Shown: one piece after another, positions 1 to 11,545 of the stretch
How positions within the stretch are numbered: the first letter of the stretch is position 1
Layout: every line of letters starts with the position of its first letter
From: Sapria himalayana
Lineage: Eukaryota; Streptophyta; Magnoliopsida; Malpighiales; Rafflesiaceae
Assembly (NCBI GenBank): GCA_029783825.1
Contig: JAREIK010003104.1
Span: 99,117-163,116 of the forward strand
Direction: 5' to 3'
DNA length: 64,000 bases
Program-made: the position numbers and the translations under genes
Notes under the pieces: model-generated
Databases searched by the model: none
What the model was told of the DNA's origin: nothing
The model's input: the letters and a program-made list of their open reading frames with translations, nothing else

Positions 1-988
1 AAACTAAAGACTACCCTTTCCCCTTTTACATCCAGTTCTTAAAATAAAAAACAAGACAAGTTCTAGCCTATATTAATATTCGAATATATCATTCCCTAAT
101 AATCTATGCGTAATGTTGAATTTTGATCTGATTTCCTACTAACCCTTTGGAAGTTTTCTTACTCCTTCATTTTGCAACTTCTTGGCTCTTTTCCTGCTCC
201 CCTCGTTTTGTTCTTCTCCTAGAGTTCCTTCATTTTCCTTCATTTTCCTTTGATCTCCTCCCTCCGCAGCATAGTGAAGAGGCTTGAACCAATCCCGAAG
301 ATGAGTAGACTCCAACAACCGACCGACCAAACACCCCCATACACTCATAGCAGACTCAGACCACTACTTGCCTGACTTTTTTACAAACACCTTATAGGCT
401 GTTTACAGGATGCTCGGCAAGCAGTCATTTCACATCAAATTGACCAAAAACTATGACTCACAGATACGCACTACATAAACGATACAGACGCACAGCATAG
501 ACAAGTTACAGACATCCTAAATGTCGATAGACCCTTAGCAAAATTGCATGTAAACAGGTTACCAATGCATGGCCCTTGTTTTCTGTCCAACTCTAAATCC
601 TCCAGCCCTCTCAAGTCTGCAAAAAAGATAACAGGAGATCTATACCTTTATATACTCATTACCTGCACAAAATATTGGTACAGTCTAGAAAGTCTATATC
701 AACATCTTCCCCCTTTAAATCCTTCTCCACCGGTTCATATCTTCAAAATGTTTCTAGATCGGCGTGTGCCTTATTGCCCTTTTGTTGTGATTTATTTCTC
801 TTCTATCTTGAGCTGCCCACGTTATCCAACTTTGAGGGCCCTTGTTCTATCCTCTTTGTGCTTCCTTCCTTCGGCTTCTTGTGCGCTTGATGCTTCCTTT
901 CCTATCTACTTGAACTGCAGTAAACTGACTCCCTGACTAGAGTATAGCCCCCCAAGCACTTACAGCCTAGACTGTAAGTGGCCGACCC
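1..988 (-). mobile_element. LINE A: 5'-truncated 3' region of an L1-type LINE
   Basis: The first bases (AAACTAAAGACTACCCTTTCC on the plus strand) match the stretch just inside the 3' ends of LINE B (near 2,090), D (near 37,507) and E (near 44,365), so this is LINE 3'-UTR on the minus strand with its 3' terminus off the left edge. It stops at about 988, where the simple-repeat tail of the next LINE begins, and a short 'CCGACCCCCCGA' box is shared with LINE D near 37,745. No coding domain is visible. The 130-residue frame at 544-936 has no recognisable content and is probably fortuitous. The LINE assignment is fairly safe for the first 100 bases and weaker for the rest. Confidence 0.55.
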
Positions 989-2030
989 CCCGACTCACCT
1001 TATTCTTCTTATTCTTCTTATTTTTTATTCTAATTATTTTTATTTTTCTTCTTATTCTTCTTATTATTCTATTTCTTATTATTCTTCTTATCTTCTTATT
1101 CTTCTTATTTTGCTTATTCTTCTTATTCTTTTATTTTCTTTTCTTCCTATTCATCTTATCCTTCTTATTCTTCTTATTTTTATTAATAATTCTTATTCTT
1201 CTTATTCTTATTATTCTTCTTATTTTTCGTATTCTTATTATTCTTCTTATTTTCGTATTCTTTTTATTCTTCTTATTATTCTTTTATTGTTATCATTCTA
1301 ATTCTCCTAAATCTTCTTCTTCTTCTTATTTTTCTTATTCTCCCTATTCTTCTTATTTTCTTATTCTACTTATTTTTATTATAATTCTTATTCAAATTTT
1401 TATTCTTATTATTCATATTCTTTTTATACTTCTTATTCTTCGTATTCTTTTTATTATTATTATTATTCTTATTTTTTTTTTCTTCTTATTCTCTAAAATC
1501 TTTTTATTCTTCTTATTCTTCTTATTGTTCTTATTCTACTTATTATTCTTATTCTTCTTTTTCTTCTTATTTTTATCATTTTTATTATTCAAATTCTTCT
1601 TATTCTTCTTAATCTCCATAATCTTTTTATTATTCTTATTCATCTAATTCTTCGTATTCTTCTTATTCTTCCAATTCTTTTTTTTTTCCTATTTCTTATT
1701 CTTCTAATTATTTTTATTCTTCTTATTCTTCTTATTCTTTGTATTCTTCTTAGTATTCTTATTTTTCTTATTCTTATTAGTCTTTTTAATCTTCTTATTA
1801 CTTTTATACTTCTTATTCTTTTTATTCTTTTTATTGTTCTTATTCTTTTTATTGTTCTTATTCTTCTTATTCTTCTTATTCTTCTTATTCTTTTTATTCT
1901 TCTTATTCTTCTTATTCTTCATATTCTTCTTATTTTTTATTTTCTTTAATCTTCTTAATATGTTTATTCTTCTTATTCTTCTAATTCTTCTTTTTCTTAT
2001 TATTATTATTATTATTTTTTTTTTTTTTTC
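989..2030 (-). repeat. Degenerate (TTCTTATTC)n tail of LINE B
   Basis: About 1.04 kb of imperfect TTCTTATTC/TTATTC repeats on the plus strand, reading as an A-rich (GAATAAGAA)n tail on the LINE strand. It follows the poly(A) end of LINE B directly and ends against LINE A. Poly-Leu/Ile/Tyr/Ser frames on the plus strand and poly-Lys/Asn/Arg frames on the minus strand are artefacts of the repeat. Confidence 0.9.
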
Positions 2031-3786
2031 AAAGTTTATTTTATTAATTATAATAGCCATCTCTTTTGGTGGTGGAATACCATTGTTACAAGCTAATACT
2101 ACCCCCTGCCCTTTTACACCCATATCAAAATTAAAGAAATAAAACAAACAATAATAAAATCTTAATTAATCTAAGATGCCTAAATTCTTAATTCATAAGA
2201 ATCACCTAGTTTTAGTTCCGATAGATTTAACAATAATATCTGCCTAAATTTTCTGCCTGCCTTTTCTTTCATGTTTTTGCTTGAAGTTTCCTTGATCTTT
2301 ATGCATGAGCCTCTTGCCTTATTGTGCTGCCTTTATTATCCTTTTTGTTGTTGTCCTGATATATATGTTTAATTTCTTCTATGCTTTTGCGTAGAATCTG
2401 CCTATACATTCCAAATTCACCTCTGTCTGCCTTTAAGTTCCTCCCTCCTGTTGTTTCACTCTGCCTTCAAATACTTCTTGATATTGTTGTTTTTAACCCT
2501 GAGGCTCAAATACTTCTTGTGCTGTTGTCCTGATATTATTGTGCGTCTTCTATTTTCTGCCATGCTTTTATTTGCCCCTAGGGCTTCTTCTTATTCTCGG
2601 TTACACAACAAAGAATAACAGACAAACATAACAAGCTGCACTAGTCTTGCTTCTGTCTATGTGTTTTTATCAATCATTATAGAATGGTTGATATTGGACT
2701 AGCTTCCCTACACTTTTAATAAACAGAATAAAACATTATACATTTATCACCTTCTTTCTTTTGTTGATTTACCGGTACATTCATCACCACCCTATAAAAT
2801 TTTTCTTATCATGATTTACACGACCAGGATGCTAAATCATACCACCTGCCATTATCCTGCATATTTCACAGATCACCGCAAAGCATTGACTACATTTACA
2901 TTGTCTCCCCTGTAGTTTCAGACTTCCTCTAGAAGCATTATTTAGCAGTTTTAGCATCTCTGTTACACAAAATAACAAAAAAAACAAAATCTTTTTCACT
3001 ACTTCCGTCTCTATGACATTAACAAGATCTTCATTCCATTAACTCTGGCACTTGCTCTTTCGAGAAAAACTAAACAATTTGCTGTTACCTTCTGACAATA
3101 GCATGCATCATCCTCACTACCATTCATCCATAAATTAACATAAAGTAAAACTATCAATAAATTCACTGTAAGGTCCCAAACAGAATCTGTTTAAGCATAG
3201 CACAGGACTGGGATACTAAACACATTACACATGCAGAAAATTTTTAGGAATCCTACCATAATGCAGTACAGAATTTTATCATGTGATCACATGTTCTTTA
3301 AATTTAACCTACCATGTCTATAGAGTTAAAGGTTAATTAATATACTAACACTTTTTTACTTATATACTTCCTAAAAGATTCTTAGAATTAAGTGTTAACT
3401 TTCTGAATATAGGATATCCTATTCATCTAGTTTGTGTAACCTTTATATTTAGTGGGCATGTTTTGAGCATCAAATGCCTGATTTATTAATTTTTCACTTT
3501 CTTTAGCTAGTTTATCGGCTACTTAATTCACTTCTTTAAATATGTGCATAATACTGCAATTTAGCTCGTGAACCAATTGTATGATTCCTTCTATGTCATT
3601 TATGTATTTCCAAAGCAATCTCTAACTTTTAATAATACCTACTAACATACTTTAATCAGTTTGTATTTAAATGTTCTTTAATTTTCTATCTTTAATCCAG
3701 ACAAAAGTGCCCGGATTTCAGACTGCATAGGATTATTAGCTTTCAACTTCTTAGTAAATGCCCAAATCATCTTTCCATCTGATAAC
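2031..3786 (-). mobile_element. LINE B: 3' end of an L1-type LINE with RNase H remnant
   Basis: On the minus strand this is the 3' part of a plant L1 LINE. Its 3' end has the conserved arrangement seen in LINEs D, E and F: 'GGTATTCCACC..' (plus-strand GGTGGAATACCATTGTTACA at 2,072), an ATTAATAAAAT-like stretch, then poly(A). Between about 3,430 and 3,786 it aligns by eye with the RNase H coding part of LINE E (45,480-45,800), for example 'TTAGCTAGTTTATCGGC' against 'TGGCTAAGTTATCTGAT'. The frame is broken by stops and indels. It ends abruptly at about 3,787, where CACTA right-arm sequence starts. It may be the 3' piece of the same LINE as copy C (see findings). The rest, 2,150-3,430, is 3'-UTR-like with no gene. 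Confidence 0.75.
3430..3786 (-). pseudogene. RNase H domain remnant of LINE B ORF2
   Basis: Decayed minus-strand RNase H-like (RVT_3-type) region at the C-terminal end of a plant LINE ORF2. In LINEs this domain degrades the RNA template after reverse transcription. The match is to the better preserved copy in LINE E, whose frame at 45,665-45,886 shows the 'GGGWVIRNEQGK' start of the fold and 'SALHAEILALHKGL'. In LINE B only short aligned blocks remain and no long frame survives. The 5' limit coincides with the transposon junction at about 3,787. Confidence 0.5.
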
Positions 3787-4386
3787 ATGCTTTTACATAC
3801 CTATAATTCTCTAAAACTCTACCCAAAAAATTTGTATAAACACAAATATATTCGCAGATATATAAAAATAGTTATTATAGACATGAATAACCACAAATTA
3901 AAGTTGATTGTCATTCAGCTTCAACAAAAATTTAATTAAATAATTTAATATTTTTATATTAAATTGAATAAAAACAGAACTATAAATGAAAATTTTAAAT
4001 TAAACAAAAAAAAATTATTTAATAACTTATTCTAATACAAGATTTTAAATAAATAAAACAAAAAATAACAAAAATATATTACATCTTATTAATAAATGTA
4101 TCTACTCGACTATGTATAAAGTATAATCTATCCACGTATTAACGTTGCTTTCTCTCCCTCTGCTCCTACAATCACCAACTTTATGCTCCAAAAAAACTGT
4201 CTGGGTCATGGTGCTTCATGTCTTTTAAAAATTTCCTTCACTTATGCAAACTTTGTATTGGAAACAATGTGGCACCATATCTATAAGAAATTTAAACCAC
4301 ACAATCATATCAAAATAATTTAAAAGAAACTATGTCTTGATAAATATAAATTACTATAGTAAATGCGTACATATATTCTCAGTATA

Positions 4387-4422
4387 TACGTACATAAAAT
4401 ACTGCAGTATTATATGTACGTA
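4387..4422. repeat. 36-bp near-perfect palindrome centred on CTGCAG
   Basis: The two halves of this 36-base stretch (TACGTACATAAAATACTG / CAGTATTATATGTACGTA) pair with one mismatch and no loop. Recognisable versions occur at the same place beside the other triplet blocks or unit copies (about 5,620-5,660, 20,575-20,620, 60,375-60,415 and 61,900-61,940), so it is a fixed part of the CACTA right-arm unit. Confidence 0.85.
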
Positions 4423-4455
4423 TATATTGACTTTATACGTACGTAAATACCACAT

Positions 4456-4948
4456 TTGTTGCCGTTGGTGCTATTCCCACTATCCCTGCTGCTCCTGCCG
4501 TTGCCCATGTCGCTGTCGCTGCTACAGGTGCTGCTGTAGTAGCTGTCGGTGCTGCCATTACTGTCGGTGCTACCGGTGCCACTACCCCTACCACTACCAC
4601 TACTACCTCTACTGCTGATGCTACCATTGTTACTAGTGCCGCTGCCATTGGTGTTACTGTTGCTGGCGCCGCTGCCCTGGCTACCACTGCTACCCCACTA
4701 CCGCCGCTGCCACAACTACACCACTACCACTGCTACATCGCTGCCGTTGATGCTGCCGCTGCCTCCGCGACAACCTGCTGCCACTGATGCCGCCACTGCT
4801 GCTGCCACCACCGCCACTACCGCCGCTGCCACCATTGTCTCCGCTGCTCCCGCTACTGCTTCTACAGCCACTATCGCCACCTCGGCCATTGTCGCTGCTA
4901 CCTTCACTATCGATGCTGCCACTGCTATCACTGCCACTGCTACCACTA
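4456..4948. repeat. GC-rich RCY triplet block 1
   Basis: About 490 bp of 3-bp-periodic sequence built from GCT, GCC, ACT and ACC triplets (R-C-Y), sharply GC-rich inside AT-rich DNA. It has open frames of up to 179 residues on both strands, rich in Ala/Thr/Pro/Leu or Val/Ala. These follow from the repeat and show no domain. I regard the block as an expanded, drifted trinucleotide repeat inside a CACTA arm and not as a gene. Confidence 0.85.
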
Positions 4949-5690
4949 CAAATAATATGCTTTTACATATCTATAATAGGCTAAAACTCTGCCCAAAAAA
5001 TTTGAAGACACACAAACATATTCACAGATATATAAAAATAGTTATTATAGACATGAACAAACACATATTAAAGTTGATTGTCATATAGCTTCAACAAAAA
5101 ATTAATTAATATTTTTATATTTTTATATTAAATTGAATAAAAATAGAAACTATAAATGAAACTTTTAAATTAAACAAAAAAATCTTTTAATAACTTAATC
5201 TAATACAATATTTTAAATAACTAACACAAAAAAATAACAAAATTATATTACATCTTTTTAATCAATGTATCTACCGACTGTGCATAAACTATGATCTATC
5301 TATTCATACATTGATGTTGCTTTCTCTTTCTCTACTCCTCCGATCACTAACTTTCTACTACGAAAAAGTTGTCTGAGTCATGGTGCGTAATATCTATTGA
5401 AAAATTCTTGCACTTATACAAGCTTCGAATGGGAAACAATGCTGTACCATATCTGTTAGAAATTTAAACAACTCAATAAAATCAAAATAAATAAAAAAAC
5501 TATATTTTGATAGATATATATTACTATAGTAAATATGTACCATATATACAGTATATGTACATATAAACTCAAGTATTATGAGTACATATATGCTGAGTAC
5601 ATGTATACGCAGTATATATGTACATAAAATACTATAATATTATATGTACGTATATACTGTTTATACGTACATATTTTGGTGGCAAGAATC

Positions 5691-6400
5691 TTTGTTAATG
5701 TATTTTTTGAAAAATTATCTATATTCATGATTTATTTATAGTAATAATTAAAAAAAAATATCTTATTCTGAGAATTAATGAATTGTTTGATTAGTTGTAT
5801 ATAATAAAGCATTATGTAAAATTTATTTGTGACCTAATTATCATGAAATAAAAAATTTAAAAAAAATCTTCTTTTATGAAACATGTGCCAAAATATAAAA
5901 CACATATAAGTGGTCAAGATATTTAATGTCAAAATGGGGGACGTCTACTCCCCATTTTTTGTCAAAAAAAGAAGCATAACCTCCTTTTTTTTTGTTTTAT
6001 TATTTTTCTAGCATAGATCAACATATAATAAGCATTGAGATTTCAAAAGTATATCTTTCTTACATTCACCTAATTCATAGTGAAGAAGAGAGGAAAAGAG
6101 AAGAGCCCATTATATAGGTAAGCATGTGCCGAACAATGTAAATTTTGTGTTTCATTTAATATATATATATATATATTTGCTCTCTTTCATAAATCTAACA
6201 AATAGGAAATCAAGTTATTCTCAACAATTAGTATTGGAGGTTTAGGTTGTGCATTATGATGACCAATTAAGTGAAGTTACTATTGATGATAATAATGAAT
6301 TTAATAGATAGTAAAAATTTTCCAGACAATCTCAGCATGTCAAAAGCGGTGTTCTCAATTCTCATACGCAGTGTTTTGCAAAAATTATCTAGAAGAAGTC
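5691..6400. other. AT-rich interior of CACTA-2, no gene seen
   Basis: AT-rich sequence between the right-arm units and the copia gag relic. It contains a short (AT)n run near 6,161-6,175 and a 'GGGGGACGTCTACTCCCC' palindrome-like box at about 5,936-5,953. No coding frame or terminal repeat is recognised. Confidence 0.5.
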
Positions 6401-6479
6401 ATATTTTGTAGACAGTAATGACTGCATATGAAGGAAAAGTGAAAATAAAAAAAATCTATGGAATGAAATTTGGATTATA

Positions 6480-7200
6480 GAAATTATTGATGGAGGAATA
6501 TATATACTAAAAAATCTATATCAACCTCTTCTGAGGAAGAAGATATAGTCTGTGAAGAAAGAAGAGCACATATTAGTACTTGAATTCATCTGAAATTTGA
6601 TATCTTACCAACTTACTTTCAATATAAAAAAATGAGAAGAGCATAGTAAAGCTTACGAATGCACTTGCTAGTATATACGAAAAACTAATTGATGCTAAAA
6701 AGTGCACATGATGAGGTATTTTTTCAATATGAAGTTGACAAAAAGCACATCTATGTCCCAACAACTCAATGAAGTCAACACAATCACAACCCAATTAAGT
6801 TTGTTTGGTATTGAAGTCAATGATGAAGTATGTGTTTTGATACTTACTGTGTTCTTTATCAAAAATTAACGTATTACAATTATAGTTGTGCATAGTTCAT
6901 CAAGAACTAATAAATTGAAATTCGATGATGTTCATGATCTAATTTTCAGCAAGGAGATTCAACAGAAATAGACAAGTGAAACATCAATCTCTTTAGAATT
7001 ATATACAAAGTTAATTGAAAGATTCAACCATGAGAAAACGTCAAAGCAAATCAAAAAACAAGAAGTCTAAATCTAAGAATCATTGTAATTATAATAGCTC
7101 AAATACCATTAAGTATTGAAATTATAGAGAGACAAGACACTATAAAAATCAATGCAAGTGTTAGTTATTTTATAGCACAGTAAAATGTATCACAAGTATA
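6480..7200 (+). pseudogene. Ty1/copia gag (UBN2-type) pseudogene with zinc knuckle
   Basis: Translated with frame changes, this plus-strand stretch follows the order of a copia gag polyprotein, the retrotransposon capsid/nucleocapsid precursor. It shows 'YQPLL' then 'TFNIKK' (near 6,620), 'NALASIYEKLIDAKK' (6,660-6,705), 'SMSQQLNEVNTI' and 'FGIEVNDEV' (6,750-6,830), 'KLKFDDVHDLI.SKEIQQ' (6,915-6,970) and a basic Lys/Ser stretch. It ends with a CCHC knuckle reading Y-stop-N-Y-RETRHYKNQC (7,113-7,160), where the first two cysteines are Tyr, the Trp is a stop and the Gly is Arg. Many stops and frameshifts make it dead. No LTR, primer-binding site, protease or polymerase was found around it. It lies inside the CACTA-2 interval. 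Confidence 0.75.
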
Positions 7201-8344
7201 TGAGTTTAACAAGTAATAAAGTTAACTCTGAATTTGGATTATCATTTCATAGATATTAATTATTTGGATTAATTATCAAAGTTTTTTCATTATCTAAGCT
7301 TACAATAAGTAAATAGTTTCTAGTGTTTACTCAAGTAAATAATTCTATGGTTAGCTTACAATAAGTAAATAGTATCAAGTCCATGGGTATACAATTTATG
7401 AGTTAATGGCTATAGTGGTGATAAAATATGTGACATCTACTAATCCATATTGGTGGAACTTCTCAAACCCATCAAAAAGTCTTCGGCATCAATTAATGTA
7501 GGAAATAATGTATGTCAGAAGTGCTGGATATCGTATATATTTTTATCCAGTATGAATCATATTGATAGTCAATGCTAGGGTATTTATAAGGGAGCCTATT
7601 CGGCATTTAATTAAACAAAGTAATTAAAGTATAGTCAAATATATACATGTTTTTAAATTTCATGTAAATTAGTATCAGTATACATAAAGTTTATTACATT
7701 TTATTTAAACTAATTGAAAATTGGTCAATAAATGTTTACAGATATTAATTTGACATTAACAGAGATTAAATACACTCTTACATTTTATAAGAGTGTGTTT
7801 TTTAACTATACATAAAGCCATGTATAAAATATAGTTTACGGATATTAATTTAATAATACTTATTGGGTAGGCACGACATTATGGAATAATAGATATTTTC
7901 ATAATGCAAACTTATTAGACGTGTATTTCATAATGATGACTTACAAATTTCAAATATACATTATTAAAAGCCTATCATAAAGTTAGAATAATTTTATTTG
8001 TGCAAAATATGTTTATAATGTAATATGTATAATACTAATTATATTTGATGACAAGTATATTGAATGTATTATATATAAAATTATAAAAGATATATATATA
8101 TATATATAGTTATCTTAAATATATGTTGTTATATTTATATATAGTTGTGTTTAAGTATACTATTTTTATAGTTATAGATAAAATAAAATACACTTATATA
8201 TTTATGCAGTATACACACTACCTAACACAAAACACTCATTTTGTGATTAAACTAAGATATATAAAATATGGTTGAGTGAAAATTATATATAGTTCCAAAA
8301 TATTTATATTTTTAATTATAAAAACATTAAATCAATAATATAAT
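7201..8344. other. AT-rich interval, no gene seen
   Basis: AT-rich DNA with (TA)n runs near 8,090-8,108 and 8,341-8,360 and a repeated 'TTACAATAAGTAAATAGT' at 7,300-7,375. It may be the downstream part of the copia relic or CACTA-2 interior. No protein or RNA gene is recognised. Confidence 0.5.
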
Positions 8345-9497
8345 ATAATATATATATATATAATACAAAAAAGACTCATTTATTTTATTTACTATCAAAA
8401 TTTGTTTGACTAAATTAATGTGCATGTTGCAAGGTACACATGAAAAATATACACCTTACAATTTTTTATTATAATATTAATTAAACAATAAATATATAAA
8501 CAATTTTAAAAATTATATGTTTAGCCTCATAAAAAAATTATCAAATAGCTACAAAATTAATAAACTTCATATAATAAGACATATATGAAAAGATGATTTG
8601 TCTTCTAGCCACCCTCCTAAGAGTTATAAAATACTCTTAATGTTAAAAAATATAATAACATTTATATTTTATAGTTATAAATTTTTAAGAATTCATCATA
8701 TTAATTTTTATGAAGATAATATGTAATAATTTTAAATGCATAAAATTTTATATTATTTGATATCATTTTTTTAAATTCAAAAAATTACTTAAACTGATAA
8801 GATAATTAAAAAAGTAATATTAATTATTTTAATAAAGACTGAATGTTAAAAGCTAAAAGAAAATATATTACTTAATTGTTTAATTCTGATAAATTTTAGT
8901 AGGGGCAAACATCTATGTAATTATTTTTAAATATTAATTTATTTTCTTTTAACTTTAATTAAAATATTTACTTTTTTATTATATTTCAAAATTTTCAAAT
9001 TTTGTATTAATTATTTGTTTTAAAGTTTCCTATAATCATAATTTTTTTTATACTAATAATAATATCATTATTTACTAGTTTATTCATCAATTCAGATATT
9101 TTCGAAAATATTTTATATTTTATCATATAATGAATTAATTTACATTTATATTAGTAGAAATTTTAATGTATGTTTATTTAATTTTTAAAATATCAAAATA
9201 AATTAATAATTATTGAATTAATTTTTTAATGTTACTTTAATACAAATTTTTAAGTTTCTTAATTAAAAATTTTAGAACAATTTTTTGTACACTTTTTAAA
9301 AAAATTAATACATCATAAAAATAGTAATATTAGTCCTCATTAATATAATTTTTTTTGTATTTTTATATTTTTTAAATTATTTATTTATAATATCATTTTT
9401 ATGATTTTAGGAGGAGAATGCAACCCTTAAGGATTGTTTATCTATAGAGCATTAACATACATTTAATAAACAAAATTAAATAAAATATTAAAACTAA
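8345..9497 (-). mobile_element. CACTA-2 AT-rich left arm, inner part (inverted)
   Basis: The reverse complement of this segment aligns with the inner left arm of CACTA-1 (about 10,080-11,225). Shared landmarks include 'AAATTTTAGTAGGGGCAAAC', the 'TATAGTTATAAATTTTTAAG' block, 'GAGTTATAAAATACTCTTAA' and the GCAAGGTACACATGAAAA box near 8,430. The same arm occurs in inverted orientation at 28,560-29,640 and in direct orientation at 55,960-57,080. It is interrupted at 9,497 by CACTA-1 and continues, in the inverted element, after 21,622. Confidence 0.75.
9495..9497. repeat. Left copy of 3-bp target site duplication (TAA)
   Basis: TAA lies directly before the CACTA-1 left terminus and again directly after its right terminus (21,623-21,625). 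Three-base duplications are the rule for CACTA elements. Confidence 0.75.
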
Positions 9498-10075
9498 CAC
9501 TATAAGAAAATATATATTTAGCTAGGAAAATTTTGCTAGGGATTAATCCCTAGCTAAATTGTGAGGGATTAGCTAAGGAATAGCAAGGGATCTAAGATTT
9601 TTTTTGAAATAAAAATTCGCAACGGATTAGCGATGGAAAATTTTCATAAGTTCTCTCGAGGAAAGCGGGAAAATTTAGCGACGAATTAGCGACGGAAAAT
9701 TTCAGTACGTTCCGCTCAAGAAAAGTGGGGAATTTAGCGACGGATTAGCGAAGGAAATTTTTTGTAAGTTCCGCTCAAGAAAATCGGGGAATTTAACGAT
9801 AGAATATTCCTAGCTAATAAATTTTGAACTTAGCGATGAATTTAGCGACGAAATATTTCTAGCTAATAAAATAATGAACTTAGCGACGTAATTAGCGACT
9901 GATTTTCTCTCGCTAATAAAATTCATAATTTAGCAATGAAATTAGCGACGGATTTTCTCTAGCTAATAAAATCCATACTTTATCTACGAAATTAGCAATG
10001 TATTTTTCCTAGCTAATAAAATCCGTAATTTAGCGATGTAATTTTTATGGATATTTGGGTCGGGGATAATTTCCA
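9498..10075 (+). repeat. CACTA-1 left terminal and subterminal repeats
   Basis: After the TIR comes 'TAGGGATTAATCCCTAGC', a short palindrome. About three units of roughly 65-75 bp follow, containing 'TTCCGCTCAAGAAAA' and 'GCGACGGATTAGCGA' (9,620-9,795). Then come about five units of some 60 bp containing 'CTAGCTAATAAAAT' and 'TTAGCGACG' (9,806-10,035). Confidence 0.85.
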
Positions 10076-11225
10076 TCTCTAATCTTTTTTTATTTAATTT
10101 TTTTATACATGTTATTTGTTTTATAATTTTATGCAATTTTATATATTAAAGGAATGTCATAGTCTATGGATGATCAATCTTGAAAGACACTTTCACCTCA
10201 TATAATAATAAAAATAAGATATTATAAATAAATAATTTCATAAAAATTGTAATATGGAAAAAAATTTATACCTATAAAGTTTAAAATAACTAATTTTATG
10301 ATTATATATTTTAAAAAAATGATACAAAAAAATTTTTCTAAAATTTTTAATAATGAAATTTAATTATTTGTATTAAAAAACATTAAATAATTAATTCTAT
10401 AATTATAATAATTTTTAAAGATATTTTAAAAAATAAATGAACATATATTAAAATTTTTACTAATAAAAGGCTAAAATATTTCATTGTATGATTAAATAAA
10501 AAATATTTACAAAAATATCTGAAGTAACGAATAAACTAGTAAATATTAATATTATTTTAAGTTATAAAAATAGTTTTATGAATATAGAAAACTTTTAAAA
10601 AAATAATCATTGAAAAAATTGAAAATTTTAAATTATGAAAAAAATATCTAATTTTTCATTAAATTTAAAAGAAAATAAATTGATATTAAAAGTTAAATAC
10701 ATAGATGTTCGCCACAACTGAAATTTATAATAATTAAACACTCGAGTAATATTTTTCTATTAGCTTTTAATATTCCATCTTTATTAAAAAAATAAATATA
10801 ATTTTTTTTATAATCTTCTCACTTTAAGTAATTTTTAAAATTTTATAAATTATAAATTATATGAAATAATATTAAATTTTATGCCTTTAAAATTATTTCA
10901 TATTATCTTCATAAAAATTAAATATGAATTCTTAAAAATTTATAACCATAAAATATATATATTTATATATTTTTAACATAAAGAGTATTTATAACTCTTG
11001 GAAGAGTAGCTTGAAGACCAATCATTTTTTCATGGGTGCCTTGCTATATAAAATTTATAAATTTTGTAGTAATCTATTTTTTGAAGTTATTTATATATTT
11101 ATTTTTAAATTAATTTGATAATTACAAATTTTAAGTTGTTTTTTTTTCATGTGTGCCTTGCTGCATGCTCATGAACTTGTTGAAAATAATTTATTAATTA
11201 AAAAAAATATGAGTCTTTTTGTTTT
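10076..11225 (+). mobile_element. CACTA-1 AT-rich left arm
   Basis: Non-coding AT-rich arm conserved between family members: direct at 55,960-57,080, inverted at 8,345-9,497 and 28,560-29,640. A landmark is 'ATGTCATAGTCTATGGATGA' at 10,155. With the inverted CACTA-2 arm on the other side of the terminus, it forms a long imperfect inverted repeat. No gene is present. Confidence 0.75.
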
Positions 11226-11299
11226 ATATATATTTATTGTTTATTTAATCTTTTGATAAATAAAAATTAAAACATTTAAATATGTACATATATAAGTTT

Positions 11300-11511
11300 A
11301 TATATATACATGTCTAATTGTGTGTGTGTGTGCGTGTGTATAATTATATCAATAAACATTTTTGATAATTTATATATAAATATATATGTTTATAAACCTA
11401 TATTATATATGCACATATATTTGTGTGTGTGTGTGTGTGTATATGTATACATTTATATATGTGTGTGTATTTATATATATACATATATAAGTTTATATAT
11501 ATACATGTCTA

Positions 11512-11544
<33 letters not shown>

Positions 11545-11545
11545 G
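11300..11545. repeat. (GT)n and (TA)n microsatellite cluster
   Basis: Three GT tracts (about 11,318-11,340, 11,420-11,470 and 11,514-11,542) are separated by AT dinucleotide runs. The phrase 'TATATATACATGTCTAATTG' occurs twice (near 11,300 and 11,496), so part of the cluster is a local duplication. The Cys/Val/Tyr-rich frame across it is an artefact. Confidence 0.85.

Larger units (their letters stand above)
3787..5690 (-). mobile_element. CACTA-2 right arm (inverted): two AT-rich/hairpin/triplet units
   Basis: This stretch consists of about 1.17 kb unit 1 (AT-rich segment 3,787-4,455 plus GC-rich triplet block 4,456-4,948) followed by a second AT-rich segment (4,949-5,672) cut off before its block. 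The two AT-rich segments align over their length, sharing 'CAGATATATAAAAATAGTTA', 'GTATCTAC..GACT' and 'GGAAACAATG'. The same unit lies, inverted, next to the right terminus of CACTA-1 (20,331-21,185) and next to the terminus at 59,291. This is therefore CACTA right-arm sequence in inverted orientation. The expected TIR is missing because the arm abuts LINE B at 3,787. That it belongs to CACTA-2, whose left end is at 24,952, is inferred from orientation and position. Confidence 0.7.
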
